A stretch of 27,354 nt of DNA, taken from NCBI GenBank assembly GCA_965369325.1, contig CBDUQI010000062.1:1-27354 (forward strand), written 5' to 3'. Below are positions 1-7,795 of the stretch, piece after piece. The position numbers and the translations under genes are program-made. The DNA is from CBDUQI01 sp965369325. Its GTDB lineage: Bacteria; Pseudomonadota; Gammaproteobacteria; Steroidobacterales; JBCBZW01. The notes below the pieces were generated by a model, which was not told where the DNA came from, did not search any database, and worked only from the letters and a program-made list of their open reading frames with translations. The first letter of the stretch is position 1. The number at the start of each line of letters is the position of its first letter.

Positions 1-6
1 AAGAAT

Positions 7-83
<77 letters not shown>

Positions 84-156
84 ACCGAGAAACTGTGCCG
101 CGCGAGCGCGCGGGCAACGAATAATACCCGAATTCCAAACGCGGGTGAGGGAAAAT

Positions 157-513
157 TCAGCGCCGAAGAATCTTCAGCACGTCCTCTAGTTCTACCCGCA
201 TCTGTTTGATGATCTGCTGCGACTGCGTCACGTCCTCACGGGCGTTCTCGCCCGTCAGGCGTTGGCGCGCTCCACCGATGGTAAAGCCTTCGTCGTACAG
301 CAGGCTGCGAATCTGACGGATGATCAGCACGTCCTGGCGCTGGTAGTAGCGCCGGTTGCCGCGCCGCTTCACCGGCTTGAGCTGTGGAAACTCCTGCTCC
401 CAGTAGCGCAGCACGTGAGGTTTTACCCCGCACAGCTCGCTGACTTCGCCAATAGTGAAATAGCGCTTACCCGGGATCTGCGGGAGTTCGGCGTTATTCG
501 CGGGTTCCAGCAT
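157..513 (-). CDS. MerR family transcriptional regulator (ihfA-linked)
   Basis: A 118-aa protein with one MerR-type winged helix-turn-helix at about residues 17-85 (YFTIGEVSELCGVKPHVLRYWE, then a wing with RRGNRRYYQRQDV). A short C-terminal helix (about 95-118) would form the dimerising coiled coil. There is no effector domain and no cysteine cluster, so metal sensing of the MerR/CueR kind is unlikely. The start overlaps the end of ihfA by 20 bp, so the two are probably translationally coupled. The family is the small MerR-like regulator found next to ihfA in many gammaproteobacteria; its regulon is not known to me. Family assignment is firm, function open. Confidence 0.92.
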   Translation of the reverse strand: MLEPANNAELPQIPGKRYFTIGEVSELCGVKPHVLRYWEQEFPQLKPVKRRGNRRYYQRQDVLIIRQIRSLLYDEGFTIGGARQRLTGENAREDVTQSQQIIKQMRVELEDVLKILRR

Positions 514-793
514 ACGCTTCCACTCGTGCCTTCAACTTCTGCCCAGGACGAAAAGTGACGACACGACGGGCGGTTATAGGGATTTCCTCACCTGTTTTCG
601 GGTTTCGGCCAGGGCGCTGATTCTTGTCCCTCAAATCGAAATTGCCAAAGCCCGAAAGCTTTATTTGTGATCCCCCTGCGAGGGCCGACCTGAGTTCTTC
701 GTAAAACAAGTCGACCAACTCACGTGCTTCACGCTTGTTCAAACCAAGCTCGTTGTAAAGCGATTCAGCCATATCGGCCTTGGTGAGTGCCAT
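494..793 (-). CDS. ihfA: Integration host factor subunit alpha
   Basis: A 99-aa DNA-bending protein of the HU/IHF family and the alpha half of the IHF heterodimer, which bends DNA sharply in recombination, replication and sigma-54 promoter activation. The N-terminal helices (residues 1-45) are followed by the family core GFGNF (48-52), the beta-arm with the PGRNPKTGE signature (61-69), and ITARRVVTFRPGQKLK (73-88), which matches IHF alpha rather than beta or HU. The gene starts 3 bp after pheT, the classic pheST-ihfA arrangement, and its end overlaps the merR-like gene. Length is normal. Confidence 0.97.
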   Translation of the reverse strand: MALTKADMAESLYNELGLNKREARELVDLFYEELRSALAGGSQIKLSGFGNFDLRDKNQRPGRNPKTGEEIPITARRVVTFRPGQKLKARVEAYAGTRE

Positions 794-796
794 TAA

Positions 797-3178
797 TCAA
801 TCCCGGATAGTTGCTTGTAGATTAGATTCCAGTCCGGACCGAATGGCACTGATTGCCTGGTCCGCTTCCCCGCCAGTTAGATTGCGCGAAGAGTCCTGTA
901 GAATCAAGCCCAAAGCGATGCTTTTTCGCCCTGAATCTATACCCTGTCCCGTGTAGACATCGAAAATCGTGACTGACTTCACCAGTTCTGGCGCTGCATC
1001 ATCAATCACATCCTGAAGTTCCGCCACCGTGACCGCTGTATCTACAATCACCGCCAGATCACGTCGGATATGCGGGTGTTTTGAGACCGGCTCGAAGGTG
1101 GCAATGGGTGCCGTTGCCAGCAACTGCGTGCGTAATTCGAACGCATACACAGGCCCGGTCACATCCAACTCGCTAACCAGTGCCGGGTGCAGCGCGCCGA
1201 TCACGCCCGCTTTTTGCCCATCAATCAACACCTTGGCGCATTGCCCTGGATGCATCCCATGTGCCTGCGCCGCCTCAAACCGCACCGTGCCGTGCTCGCC
1301 CAGATCCAGCAACGCCTGCACATCGGCCTTGAGATCGAAAAAATCGATCGGGCGCGGCTTCTCCGCCCACTGCTCGGGCCACGCCTGTCCCGCAATCAGG
1401 CCGCTGATCAGGCGCTCTTCCTCATAGCCGCCGGCAGATTTGTCGCTTTGCGGTACGTAGCGCATACCCACTTCAAACAAACGCACCCGGCTCTGCTGCC
1501 GACTCAGATTCTCTTTCAGCGCTAGGCTAAGCCCAGGCAGCAGCGATAACCGCATCACGGCCATATCGCTGGAAATCGGGTTGGCCAGCATGGCCCCTTC
1601 GCCCTGCACAAACAGTGCCTGCAGCGAAGGCTCCACAAAACTGTAGGTAATGGCCTCCTGGTAGCCACGGTCAGCAAGCACCACCCGCATCCGCATCGTG
1701 CTCACCTGGGTCTCGGTCACCGGCCGCGCAGGAATAGCCGCCACCTCTACCGCCTCGGGGATACGGTCGTAGCCATACACGCGGGCAACTTCCTCGATCA
1801 GGTCTTCTTCGATCGCCAGGTCAAAGCGGAAGCCTGGGATGCTCACGTCCCAGCCCGTTTCGGTGGCGGTCACCTCCAGCCCCAGGCGGCTCAGGATGTG
1901 CCCTACCTGCTCATCGTCAATGTGCACACCTAGTACATGCGCCAACCGTGCGCGGCGCAGTGAAGCCACGCGCGGGACGTGCTGGACGCCCTCACGATGC
2001 CCGGCCAGCACTGGCCCGGGCTTGCCACCGGCAATGTCCGTCAGCAAGGCCGTCGCGCGCTCAATGGCGCGCACCTGTAACGTGGGGTCCACACCGCGCT
2101 CGTAGCGATGGGAGGCATCCGTGTGCAAACCAAACGAACGCGCGCGCCCGGCCACGGCCAGCGGCGTAAAGTAAGCGCTTTCGAAGAACACGTTCTGGGT
2201 GTCCTCGGCCACACCGCTCGCCTCGCCTCCCATGATGCCGGCCAGTGCCACCACGCGCTCGTGATCGCAAATAACCATTACCTCGGGGCTCAACTCAATC
2301 TGTTTGCCGTCCAGCAGCGTCAGGGTCTCGCCCGCCGCCGCGTCACGCACAACGATACCGCCGCGCAACTGGCGCAGGTCAAACCCGTGCATGGGCTGGC
2401 CCAGCTCCAGCATGACGTAGTTGGTCACGTCCACCACTGGGCTGATCGGTCGCACCCCACCGCGCCGCAAACGCTCTGCCAGCCAGGCCGGCGTACGCGC
2501 GGTAGGATCGATGCCTCGGATAATGCGTCCGGCGTAAACCGGGCAGCCGTCCGTTTGCAGTTCGACGGGGAAAGTATCTTCAATCTGTGCCGGGACCTGC
2601 GGCACCTCATGCGGCGTACTGTCGACGGCGCTGATAGCCGCGACCTCGCGCGCCAATCCCGCGATGCTGAGGCAATCGCCCCGGTTCGGGGTCAGATCGA
2701 TTTCGATGACATGATCGTCAAGCTTCAGGTACTCGCGCACGTCCATCCCGACCGGCGCGTCGGCCGGCAGCTCGATGATGCCGTCGTGCTCATCGCCCAG
2801 GCCCAACTCGCGTGAGGAGCAAATCATGCCGTGCGAGACCACGCCGCGCAGTTTGCTTTTACGAATTTTGAAATTACCGGGCAACACTGCACCGACCTGC
2901 GAGAACGCAACACGCAGGCCCTTGCGCACATTGGGCGCGCCGCACACCACCTCTACCGGATCATCCGTCCCATTGCTGACGGTGCACACACGCAGGCGAT
3001 CCGCATTGGGATGCTGCACGGCCTCCAGCACATCACCGACCACCACGCCAGTAAACTCGGGCGCGGCCAGTTCCACGCCGTCCATCTCAAGGCCCGCCAT
3101 GGTTAACAACTCACCTAGTGCACGACCGCTGGCCGCCGGTTGTACCCATTCGCGCAACCACGCTTCACTGAAGCGCAT
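797..3178 (-). CDS. pheT: Phenylalanine--tRNA ligase beta subunit
   Basis: A 793-aa subunit of the (alpha-beta)2 phenylalanyl-tRNA synthetase. The N-terminal EMAP-like tRNA-binding domain is at about 40-150 (PNADRLRVCTV). The B3/B4 editing region is around 200-380 (VVDVTNYVMLELGQPMHGFD), the B5 domain about 400-475, the inactive class II core in the second half, and the FDX-ACB anticodon-binding domain at the C-terminus (FEPVSKHPHIRRDLAVIVD to the end). Length is typical. The start is preceded by a strong GGAGGGAG ribosome-binding site. pheS lies 50 bp upstream and ihfA 3 bp downstream, so the three genes form one operon. Confidence 0.98.
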   Translation of the reverse strand: MRFSEAWLREWVQPAASGRALGELLTMAGLEMDGVELAAPEFTGVVVGDVLEAVQHPNADRLRVCTVSNGTDDPVEVVCGAPNVRKGLRVAFSQVGAVLPGNFKIRKSKLRGVVSHGMICSSRELGLGDEHDGIIELPADAPVGMDVREYLKLDDHVIEIDLTPNRGDCLSIAGLAREVAAISAVDSTPHEVPQVPAQIEDTFPVELQTDGCPVYAGRIIRGIDPTARTPAWLAERLRRGGVRPISPVVDVTNYVMLELGQPMHGFDLRQLRGGIVVRDAAAGETLTLLDGKQIELSPEVMVICDHERVVALAGIMGGEASGVAEDTQNVFFESAYFTPLAVAGRARSFGLHTDASHRYERGVDPTLQVRAIERATALLTDIAGGKPGPVLAGHREGVQHVPRVASLRRARLAHVLGVHIDDEQVGHILSRLGLEVTATETGWDVSIPGFRFDLAIEEDLIEEVARVYGYDRIPEAVEVAAIPARPVTETQVSTMRMRVVLADRGYQEAITYSFVEPSLQALFVQGEGAMLANPISSDMAVMRLSLLPGLSLALKENLSRQQSRVRLFEVGMRYVPQSDKSAGGYEEERLISGLIAGQAWPEQWAEKPRPIDFFDLKADVQALLDLGEHGTVRFEAAQAHGMHPGQCAKVLIDGQKAGVIGALHPALVSELDVTGPVYAFELRTQLLATAPIATFEPVSKHPHIRRDLAVIVDTAVTVAELQDVIDDAAPELVKSVTIFDVYTGQGIDSGRKSIALGLILQDSSRNLTGGEADQAISAIRSGLESNLQATIRD

Positions 3179-3228
3179 AACTCTCCCTCCGGACCCTGAT
3201 CAGCGCCTTGCGCTGTGGCTCCGCCTGC

Positions 3229-4260
3229 TCAGATGCTGGCGGCTTTGAACTGCCGTAAAAACCGTAAATCGTTATCGAAGAACAAACGCAGATCATCCAC
3301 CTGGTAACGCAGCATGGCCATCCGTTCAATGCCCATGCCAAAGGCGTAACCGGTGTACTTCTCGGCATCGATATTCACATTGGCGAGCACTTTAGGGTGC
3401 ACCATGCCGGAGCCGGCGATTTCCAGCCACCCGGTGTGCGAGCACACCCGACACCCCTCCCCGCTGCACATGACGCACTGCATATCCACCTCAGCCGACG
3501 GCTCGGTGAACGGAAAGTACGAAGGCCGGAAGCGCAAGGCCAGATCGCGTTCGAAAAACTGCTGCACAAACCCGTGAAGCACAGCCTTTAGATTGGCAAA
3601 GGTAATGCCTGTGTCGACCACCAGCCCTTCCACCTGGTGGAACATGGGGGTGTGCGTCACGTCGGAATCACAGCGATATACCCGCCCGGGCGCGATCAGC
3701 CGGAACGGCGGCTCACTACCGACCATCGAGCGAATCTGCACCGGCGAGGTGTGCGTGCGCAGCAGCTTGCCATCATCAAAATAAAACGTATCGTGCATCG
3801 CCCGCGCGGGATGATGTTCGGGAATGTTCAGCGCCTCGAAATTGTGAAAGTCATCTTCAATCTCCGGCCCCTCCTGCACATCAAACCCCATGCGGCGGAA
3901 GATGGTCTCCACCCGCGCCATGGTGCGGGTAACCGGATGCAACCCGCCAACACGCTCGCCGCGCCCTGGCAGCGTGACATCTACCGACTCGCTGGCCAGA
4001 CGCCGCTCCAGCTCGATCTGCTCCAGCGCGGCACGGCGCGCCACAATCGCCTTCTCGACCTGTTGCTTGGCGATGTTGATATCGCGCCCGGCATCACGCC
4101 GCTGCTCCGGCGGCAATGAAGACAGCGATTTAAGGCGGGCGGTGAGTGAGCCCTTCTTGCCCAGATACGTCACCCGTACATGGTCCAGCCCGGCCAGATC
4201 GTCGGACTGCTCCACCGCATTGATCGCTTGCGCCAGCAAGCTTTCCAGGCTTTCGCTCAT
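3229..4260 (-). CDS. pheS: Phenylalanine--tRNA ligase alpha subunit
   Basis: The 343-aa catalytic subunit that charges tRNA-Phe with phenylalanine. An N-terminal coiled-coil (about 1-90) is followed by the class II aminoacyl-tRNA synthetase core. Visible motifs are HPARAMHDTFYF, HTSPVQIRSM, the motif 2 arginine region APGRVYRCDSDVTHTPMFHQ, the phenylalanine pocket RPSYFPFTEPSAEVDM, and the motif 3 region AFGMGIERMAML. Length is normal. The ribosome-binding site is weak. In E. coli pheST is attenuated through a Phe-rich leader peptide (pheM); no such leader is visible in the 182 bp upstream here. Confidence 0.98.
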   Translation of the reverse strand: MSESLESLLAQAINAVEQSDDLAGLDHVRVTYLGKKGSLTARLKSLSSLPPEQRRDAGRDINIAKQQVEKAIVARRAALEQIELERRLASESVDVTLPGRGERVGGLHPVTRTMARVETIFRRMGFDVQEGPEIEDDFHNFEALNIPEHHPARAMHDTFYFDDGKLLRTHTSPVQIRSMVGSEPPFRLIAPGRVYRCDSDVTHTPMFHQVEGLVVDTGITFANLKAVLHGFVQQFFERDLALRFRPSYFPFTEPSAEVDMQCVMCSGEGCRVCSHTGWLEIAGSGMVHPKVLANVNIDAEKYTGYAFGMGIERMAMLRYQVDDLRLFFDNDLRFLRQFKAASI

Positions 4261-4320
4261 GTCGGCAATATTCTACTGGTTGTCCTGATGGTGGGGTGAT
4301 TGCCAGCCACGTGCGCTGAC

Positions 4321-4354
4321 CCCCAAAACAACAAAGCCGCAACAACGCGGCCTT
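4321..4354 (-). terminator. Rho-independent terminator or attenuator after rplT
   Basis: On the minus strand a hairpin (arms 4347-4354 and 4333-4340, core GGCCGC/GCGGCT, loop GTTGTT) is followed by a T-rich tail TTTGTTGTTTTG. It lies between rplT and pheS. It could end most rplT transcripts or act as an attenuator for pheST, as this junction does in E. coli. The tail is interrupted by G residues, so efficiency is uncertain. Confidence 0.5.
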
Positions 4355-4363
4355 GAGCGAACA

Positions 4364-4385
4364 CGGCGCGGGCTTACCCGCGCCG
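4364..4385 (-). other. Perfect 9-bp GC-rich hairpin in the rplT-pheS spacer
   Basis: CGGCGCGGG at 4364-4372 and its exact complement at 4377-4385 enclose a 4-nt loop. No T-run follows on either strand. It sits just upstream, in transcription order, of the terminator-like hairpin, so it may be an alternative structure of an attenuator or a transcript-stabilising element. Confidence 0.45.
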
Positions 4386-4442
4386 ACGTCTTGTGCGTAC
4401 TGGAGCGTGCCTGAACACGCACCGGCACCGTTGGCCGCCAGG

Positions 4443-4811
4443 CTATGCCTGCACGGCTTCCAACGCTTCGCTGGCCTTGCGAGCAATAGCCGCAAAACCT
4501 TCCGGCTCGTGTACAGCCAGATCGGCGAGTGCTTTGCGATCGATCTCGATCTCGGCACGCTTCAAGCCGTTCATCAAACGGCTGTAAGACAACCCGTGCA
4601 TGCGGGCAGCCGCATTAATACGGGTGATCCACAGCGAGCGGAACTGACGCTTGCGTTGGCGGCGATCGCGATAAGCATACTGGCCGGCCTTAATAACGGC
4701 CTGCTTGGCGACGCGGAATACTTTGCGTCGGGCACCATAATAGCCCTTCGCTTTCTTCAGGATTTTCTTGTGTTTGGTACGGCCAGCGACCGAACGTTTA
4801 ACTCTTGCCAT
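4443..4811 (-). CDS. rplT: 50S ribosomal protein L20
   Basis: A 122-aa basic protein of the large ribosomal subunit that is also an early assembly factor. The start MARVKRSVAGRTKHKKILK, the GYYGARRKVFRVAKQAV segment (24-40) and the RRQRKRQFRSLWITRINAA block (50-68) are diagnostic. It is four residues longer than the usual ~118 because of a short C-terminal extension. The ribosome-binding site AGGGGAG is strong and the gene starts 14 bp after rpmI. In enterobacteria L20 represses translation of rpmI-rplT; no specific binding site is demonstrated here. Confidence 0.98.
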   Translation of the reverse strand: MARVKRSVAGRTKHKKILKKAKGYYGARRKVFRVAKQAVIKAGQYAYRDRRQRKRQFRSLWITRINAAARMHGLSYSRLMNGLKRAEIEIDRKALADLAVHEPEGFAAIARKASEALEAVQA

Positions 4812-4825
4812 CTCTCACTACTCCC

Positions 4826-5020
4826 CTAAACGTGCGGCAACATGCGCTTCAGACCGGGCACATCGGCCTCAGCCACCATCAACGTCGGACGTAGATGGCG
4901 TTTACGCTTGGAGCTTTTCTTGGTGAGAATATGGTTCAAGTGCGACTGCTTACGCTTAAACCCTTTCGCTGTTTTGCGAAAGCGTTTGGCAGCGCCGCGG
5001 TTGGTCTTCAACTTCGGCAT
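4826..5020 (-). CDS. rpmI: 50S ribosomal protein L35
   Basis: A 64-aa highly basic protein of the large ribosomal subunit. MPKLKTNRGAAKRFRKTAKG at the start and KRKRHLRPTLMVAEADVPGL near the end are characteristic of bacterial L35, and the length is exact. It has a good AGGAG ribosome-binding site and lies between infC and rplT in the conserved infC-rpmI-rplT operon. Confidence 0.98.
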   Translation of the reverse strand: MPKLKTNRGAAKRFRKTAKGFKRKQSHLNHILTKKSSKRKRHLRPTLMVAEADVPGLKRMLPHV

Positions 5021-5066
5021 CGTTTTCTCCTGTATAGCCCACCCCGGTTCACAGACCTGGCAGGCG

Positions 5067-5088
5067 GAGGCTCCGTTGAGAGAGCCTC
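5067..5088 (-). other. RNA hairpin at the infC-rpmI junction
   Basis: Transcribed on the minus strand, GAGGCTC (5088-5082) can pair with GAGCCTC (5073-5067) across an 8-nt loop. The hairpin starts at the infC stop codon and lies in the 66-bp leader before rpmI. In E. coli and its relatives this leader carries the structured target of L20 autoregulation, so the hairpin is a candidate for that role. No T-run follows, so it is not a typical terminator. Confidence 0.35.
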
Positions 5089-5605
5089 ACTTCTTCTTAG
5101 GTGCTATCACCATTATCATTTGGCGGCCCTCAAGCTTCGGATACTGCTCTACGTTTCCGATCTCATCGAGGTCCTCTTTCACCCGGTCCAGCACACGCCT
5201 TCCCAGGTTCTGGTGGGCCATCTCGCGGCCCCTAAACCTGACCGTAATCTTGGTCTTGTCCCCGTTCTCTAGGAACTTGCGCAAGTTGCGCATCTTCACA
5301 TTGTAATCACCAATATCGATGCCGGGTCGAAACTTCACCTCTTTAAGGTGGGTCTGCTTCTGCTTCTTTTTGGCCTCATGATTCTTCTTTTTCTGTTCGA
5401 AGATATATTTGCCAAAATCCATGATTTTACAGACCGGCGGCTCAGCGTTTGGCGCGACTTCGACCAGATCCAGCGCAAGTGTTTTCGCGCGCTCCAGCCC
5501 ATCGTCACGGGAAACGACCCCCAGTTGCTCTCCATCGGCTCCGATAAGCCGGATTTCGCTCGCCTCGATTTCTGCGTTTCGGCGTGCGCGTTTCGGTGTT
5601 GCTAT
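5087..5605 (-). CDS. infC: Translation initiation factor IF-3, starting at ATA
   Basis: A 172-aa IF-3, which binds the 30S subunit and rejects non-canonical start codons and wrong initiator tRNA. The N-terminal domain (about 1-65) includes IRLIGADGEQLGVVS and VEVAPNAEPPVCKIMDFGKY. A lysine-rich linker follows, then the C-terminal domain with KFRPGIDIGDYNVK. The first internal ATG would remove the whole N-terminal domain. Reading upstream in frame, there is no ATG, GTG, TTG or CTG between the conserved N-terminus and an in-frame TAG (5620-5618). The codons there are AGG AGC TTC ACT ATA GCA. ATA (5605-5603) lies 7 nt after an AGGAG ribosome-binding site (5617-5613) and is the best start. It sits 22 bp after thrS. 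Confidence 0.93.
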   Translation of the reverse strand: MATPKRARRNAEIEASEIRLIGADGEQLGVVSRDDGLERAKTLALDLVEVAPNAEPPVCKIMDFGKYIFEQKKKNHEAKKKQKQTHLKEVKFRPGIDIGDYNVKMRNLRKFLENGDKTKITVRFRGREMAHQNLGRRVLDRVKEDLDEIGNVEQYPKLEGRQMIMVIAPKKK

Positions 5606-5627
5606 AGTGAAGCTCCTCTAATAAACC

Positions 5628-7538
5628 TTAATAACTACGGGCTGTTACGTCCGCCGCGAGGTGATCGGTAAATGCCGCCAACGGCATTGAACCCAGATCC
5701 TCGCCTATGCGGGTACGTACAGCAACGCAGCGTGATTCCACTTCGCGATCCCCGACCACGAGCAGGTAAGGTACCTTCTGCAAAGTGTGCTCGCGAATTT
5801 TAAAGCCGACTTTCTCATTTCTCAAGTCTGCGTCCACGCGAAATTGCTGATTTTTCAGTGAATCGGCCACTTCCTGTGCCCAAGCGTCCTGCCGATCGGT
5901 AATTGTGAGCACCACAGCCTGCACTGGCGCGAGCCAGGTGGGCAGCGCGCCCGCGTAATGTTCCAGCAAAATTCCGACGAATCGCTCGATCGATCCGAGC
6001 ACTGCCCGATGCAGCATGACCGGGGTTTGGCGCGAACCGTCGGCCGCGACATATTCAGCGCCCAGGCGCCCCGGCATCGAGAAATCCAGTTGTACGGTGC
6101 CACACTGCCACACCCGGTTGAGGCAATCGCGCAGTGAAAACTCAATTTTGGGTCCGTAAAACGCCCCCTCGCCCGGCTGCATGACAAAATCCAACCCGGC
6201 ATCCTTTAAGGCGGTCTCCAACGAGGCCTCCGCGCGATCCCACAAGGCGTCCTCGCCCACACGCTCCTCGGGCCGGGTCGATAAGGCGATCAACACGTCA
6301 TTGAAGCCAAAATCTTTGTACACCTGGAACACCAGGCCGATCAGGCGCGCGGTTTCAGACTGAATCTGCGCCTCAGTACAAAACACATGCGCATCGTCCT
6401 GCACGAAGTTACGCACCCGCATCAGCCCGTGCAGTGTGCCGCTGGGCTCGTTGCGGTGGCAGGAGCCAAACTCGGACATCCGCAGCGGCAATTCGTGATG
6501 GCTGTGCAGGCCCTGGTTGTAAATCTGCACATGGCACGGGCAGTTCATCGGCTTGATCGCGTACTGGCGATCTTCGGAGCCGGTGGTGAACATGTTGTTG
6601 CCGAACTTGCCCCAATGCCCGGAGCGCTCCCACAACGAGCGGTCGGCGAGCTGAGGCGTGTTGACCTCCTGATAGTTGTGCTCGCGCAGACGCTCGCGCA
6701 TGTAATCCTTAAGTACCCGTACCAGGCGCCAGCCCTTATCGTGCCAGAACACCATGCCGGGCGCTTCGGGCTGCGTATGAAATAAATCCTGCTGTTTGCC
6801 AAACCGGCGATGATCGCGCTTGGCCGCCTCTTCAATCTGGTGCAAATAGGCCTTGAGCGCCTTCTTGTCGCCCCAGGCAGTACCGTACACCCGCTGCAGC
6901 ATCTCGTTATTGGAGTCGCCGCGCCAGTAAGCGCCCGCCAGTTTGGTTAGCTTGAACGCTTTCAAGTGACTAGTGTTAGGCACGTGGGGCCCTCGACACA
7001 GGTCTTTAAAGTCCCCATGCCCGTACAGGCCGATCTCCTCGTCCTGCGGGATCGCCTCAATGATCTCGGCTTTGTACTTCTCGCCCTGAGCCAGGAAGTA
7101 CTCCACTGCCTGCTCGCGCGAGTACACCTCACGCATCACCGGCTGCGCCGCGTCGGCCAACTCGTGCATGCGCTTCTCGATCACCTCCAGGTCTTCCGGG
7201 GTGAACGGCGCATCCAGGGCAAAATCGTAATAGAAGCCATCGTCGATGACCGGGCCGATGGTTACCTGAGCGCTCGGGTGCAACTGCTTGACGGCCTGCG
7301 CCAGCAAATGAGCGGTCGAATGGCGGATAACCTCCAGCCCGTCCTGGTCACGCGCCGTGATCAACGCCAGCTCTGCATCGGTCCCGATGACAAAACTGGT
7401 ATCCACCAACCGGCCGTCCACGCGCGCTGCTAGCGCCGCTTTAGCCAAGCCCGGACCGATGTCCGCGGCCACGGTTGCTGGGGTTACCGCCTGCTCGTAT
7501 TCACGCACTGAGCCATCGGGCAACTTAATCTTAACCAC
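5628..7538 (-). CDS. thrS: Threonine--tRNA ligase
   Basis: A 636-aa class II synthetase that charges tRNA-Thr. The TGS domain is at 1-62 (MVKIKLPDGSVREY). The editing domain starts with the HSTAH zinc-like motif (73-77). The catalytic core contains FYYDFALD, the zinc-site segment MNCPCHVQIYNQ, and SEFGSCHRNEPSGTLHGLMRVR. The anticodon-binding domain is at the C-terminus (from about 540, PVQAVVLTITD). The start codon is GTG, preceded by GGAAGG at suitable distance. It leads the thrS-infC-rpmI-rplT block, the normal order in gammaproteobacteria, and has its own upstream promoter and leader. Confidence 0.98.
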   Translation of the reverse strand: MVKIKLPDGSVREYEQAVTPATVAADIGPGLAKAALAARVDGRLVDTSFVIGTDAELALITARDQDGLEVIRHSTAHLLAQAVKQLHPSAQVTIGPVIDDGFYYDFALDAPFTPEDLEVIEKRMHELADAAQPVMREVYSREQAVEYFLAQGEKYKAEIIEAIPQDEEIGLYGHGDFKDLCRGPHVPNTSHLKAFKLTKLAGAYWRGDSNNEMLQRVYGTAWGDKKALKAYLHQIEEAAKRDHRRFGKQQDLFHTQPEAPGMVFWHDKGWRLVRVLKDYMRERLREHNYQEVNTPQLADRSLWERSGHWGKFGNNMFTTGSEDRQYAIKPMNCPCHVQIYNQGLHSHHELPLRMSEFGSCHRNEPSGTLHGLMRVRNFVQDDAHVFCTEAQIQSETARLIGLVFQVYKDFGFNDVLIALSTRPEERVGEDALWDRAEASLETALKDAGLDFVMQPGEGAFYGPKIEFSLRDCLNRVWQCGTVQLDFSMPGRLGAEYVAADGSRQTPVMLHRAVLGSIERFVGILLEHYAGALPTWLAPVQAVVLTITDRQDAWAQEVADSLKNQQFRVDADLRNEKVGFKIREHTLQKVPYLLVVGDREVESRCVAVRTRIGEDLGSMPLAAFTDHLAADVTARSY

Positions 7539-7636
7539 GCTATGCCGCCTTCCGCTGTGATCGCGCTGCTATCGCGCGCCGATCGTCGTCGAATTAGTTA
7601 CTTTTCACCGTGTGGCAAAATATCTTCAATCTTCGC

Positions 7637-7659
7637 AAGCCCTGATTTTTACAGGGTTT
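7637..7659 (-). other. Hairpin in the thrS mRNA leader
   Basis: Arms 7637-7644 and 7652-7659 form an 8-bp stem around CCCTG/CAGGG with an A/T-rich 7-nt loop. It lies inside the predicted thrS 5' leader, about 100 nt before the GTG start. In E. coli ThrRS represses its own mRNA by binding tRNA-like leader structures, so a regulatory stem here is plausible. It has no T-run on the minus strand and could also be an unrelated stem marking the end of the upstream kinase gene. Confidence 0.3.
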
Positions 7660-7690
7660 TGCGTTTGCACAAAAACCACTCGGGCGCGTG

Positions 7691-7719
7691 AGTATGCGGC
7701 CAGCGCAGAACCCCGTCAA
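7691..7719 (-). promoter_or_regulatory. Sigma-70 promoter for thrS
   Basis: On the minus strand TTGACG (7719-7714) and CATACT (7696-7691) are separated by exactly 17 bp, giving 5/6 and 4/6 matches to the sigma-70 -35 and -10 hexamers. The predicted start of transcription near 7684 leaves a leader of about 145 nt before the thrS GTG. It lies in the 257-bp gap between thrS and the kinase gene, where a promoter for the thrS operon is expected. Confidence 0.6.
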
Positions 7720-7795
7720 CCATCAAGATCGCATTCGTAAAGGCGCCGGCAAGCGCCATCAGCCAGACCCAGGGCGGATCGTTAGTCCAGTGCAA

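Noticed and set aside
2108..2815. Long plus-strand open frame (235 codons) opposite pheT
   Set aside because: It is antisense to a certain gene, shows no family motif, and is the usual mirror frame of a GC-rich coding sequence.
4261..4442. pheM-like leader peptide before pheS
   Set aside because: No short frame with clustered Phe codons was found on the minus strand.
7637..7659. Hairpin read as a rho-independent terminator of the kinase gene
   Set aside because: No T-run follows it on the minus strand and it lies downstream of the predicted thrS promoter, so a leader element is more likely.
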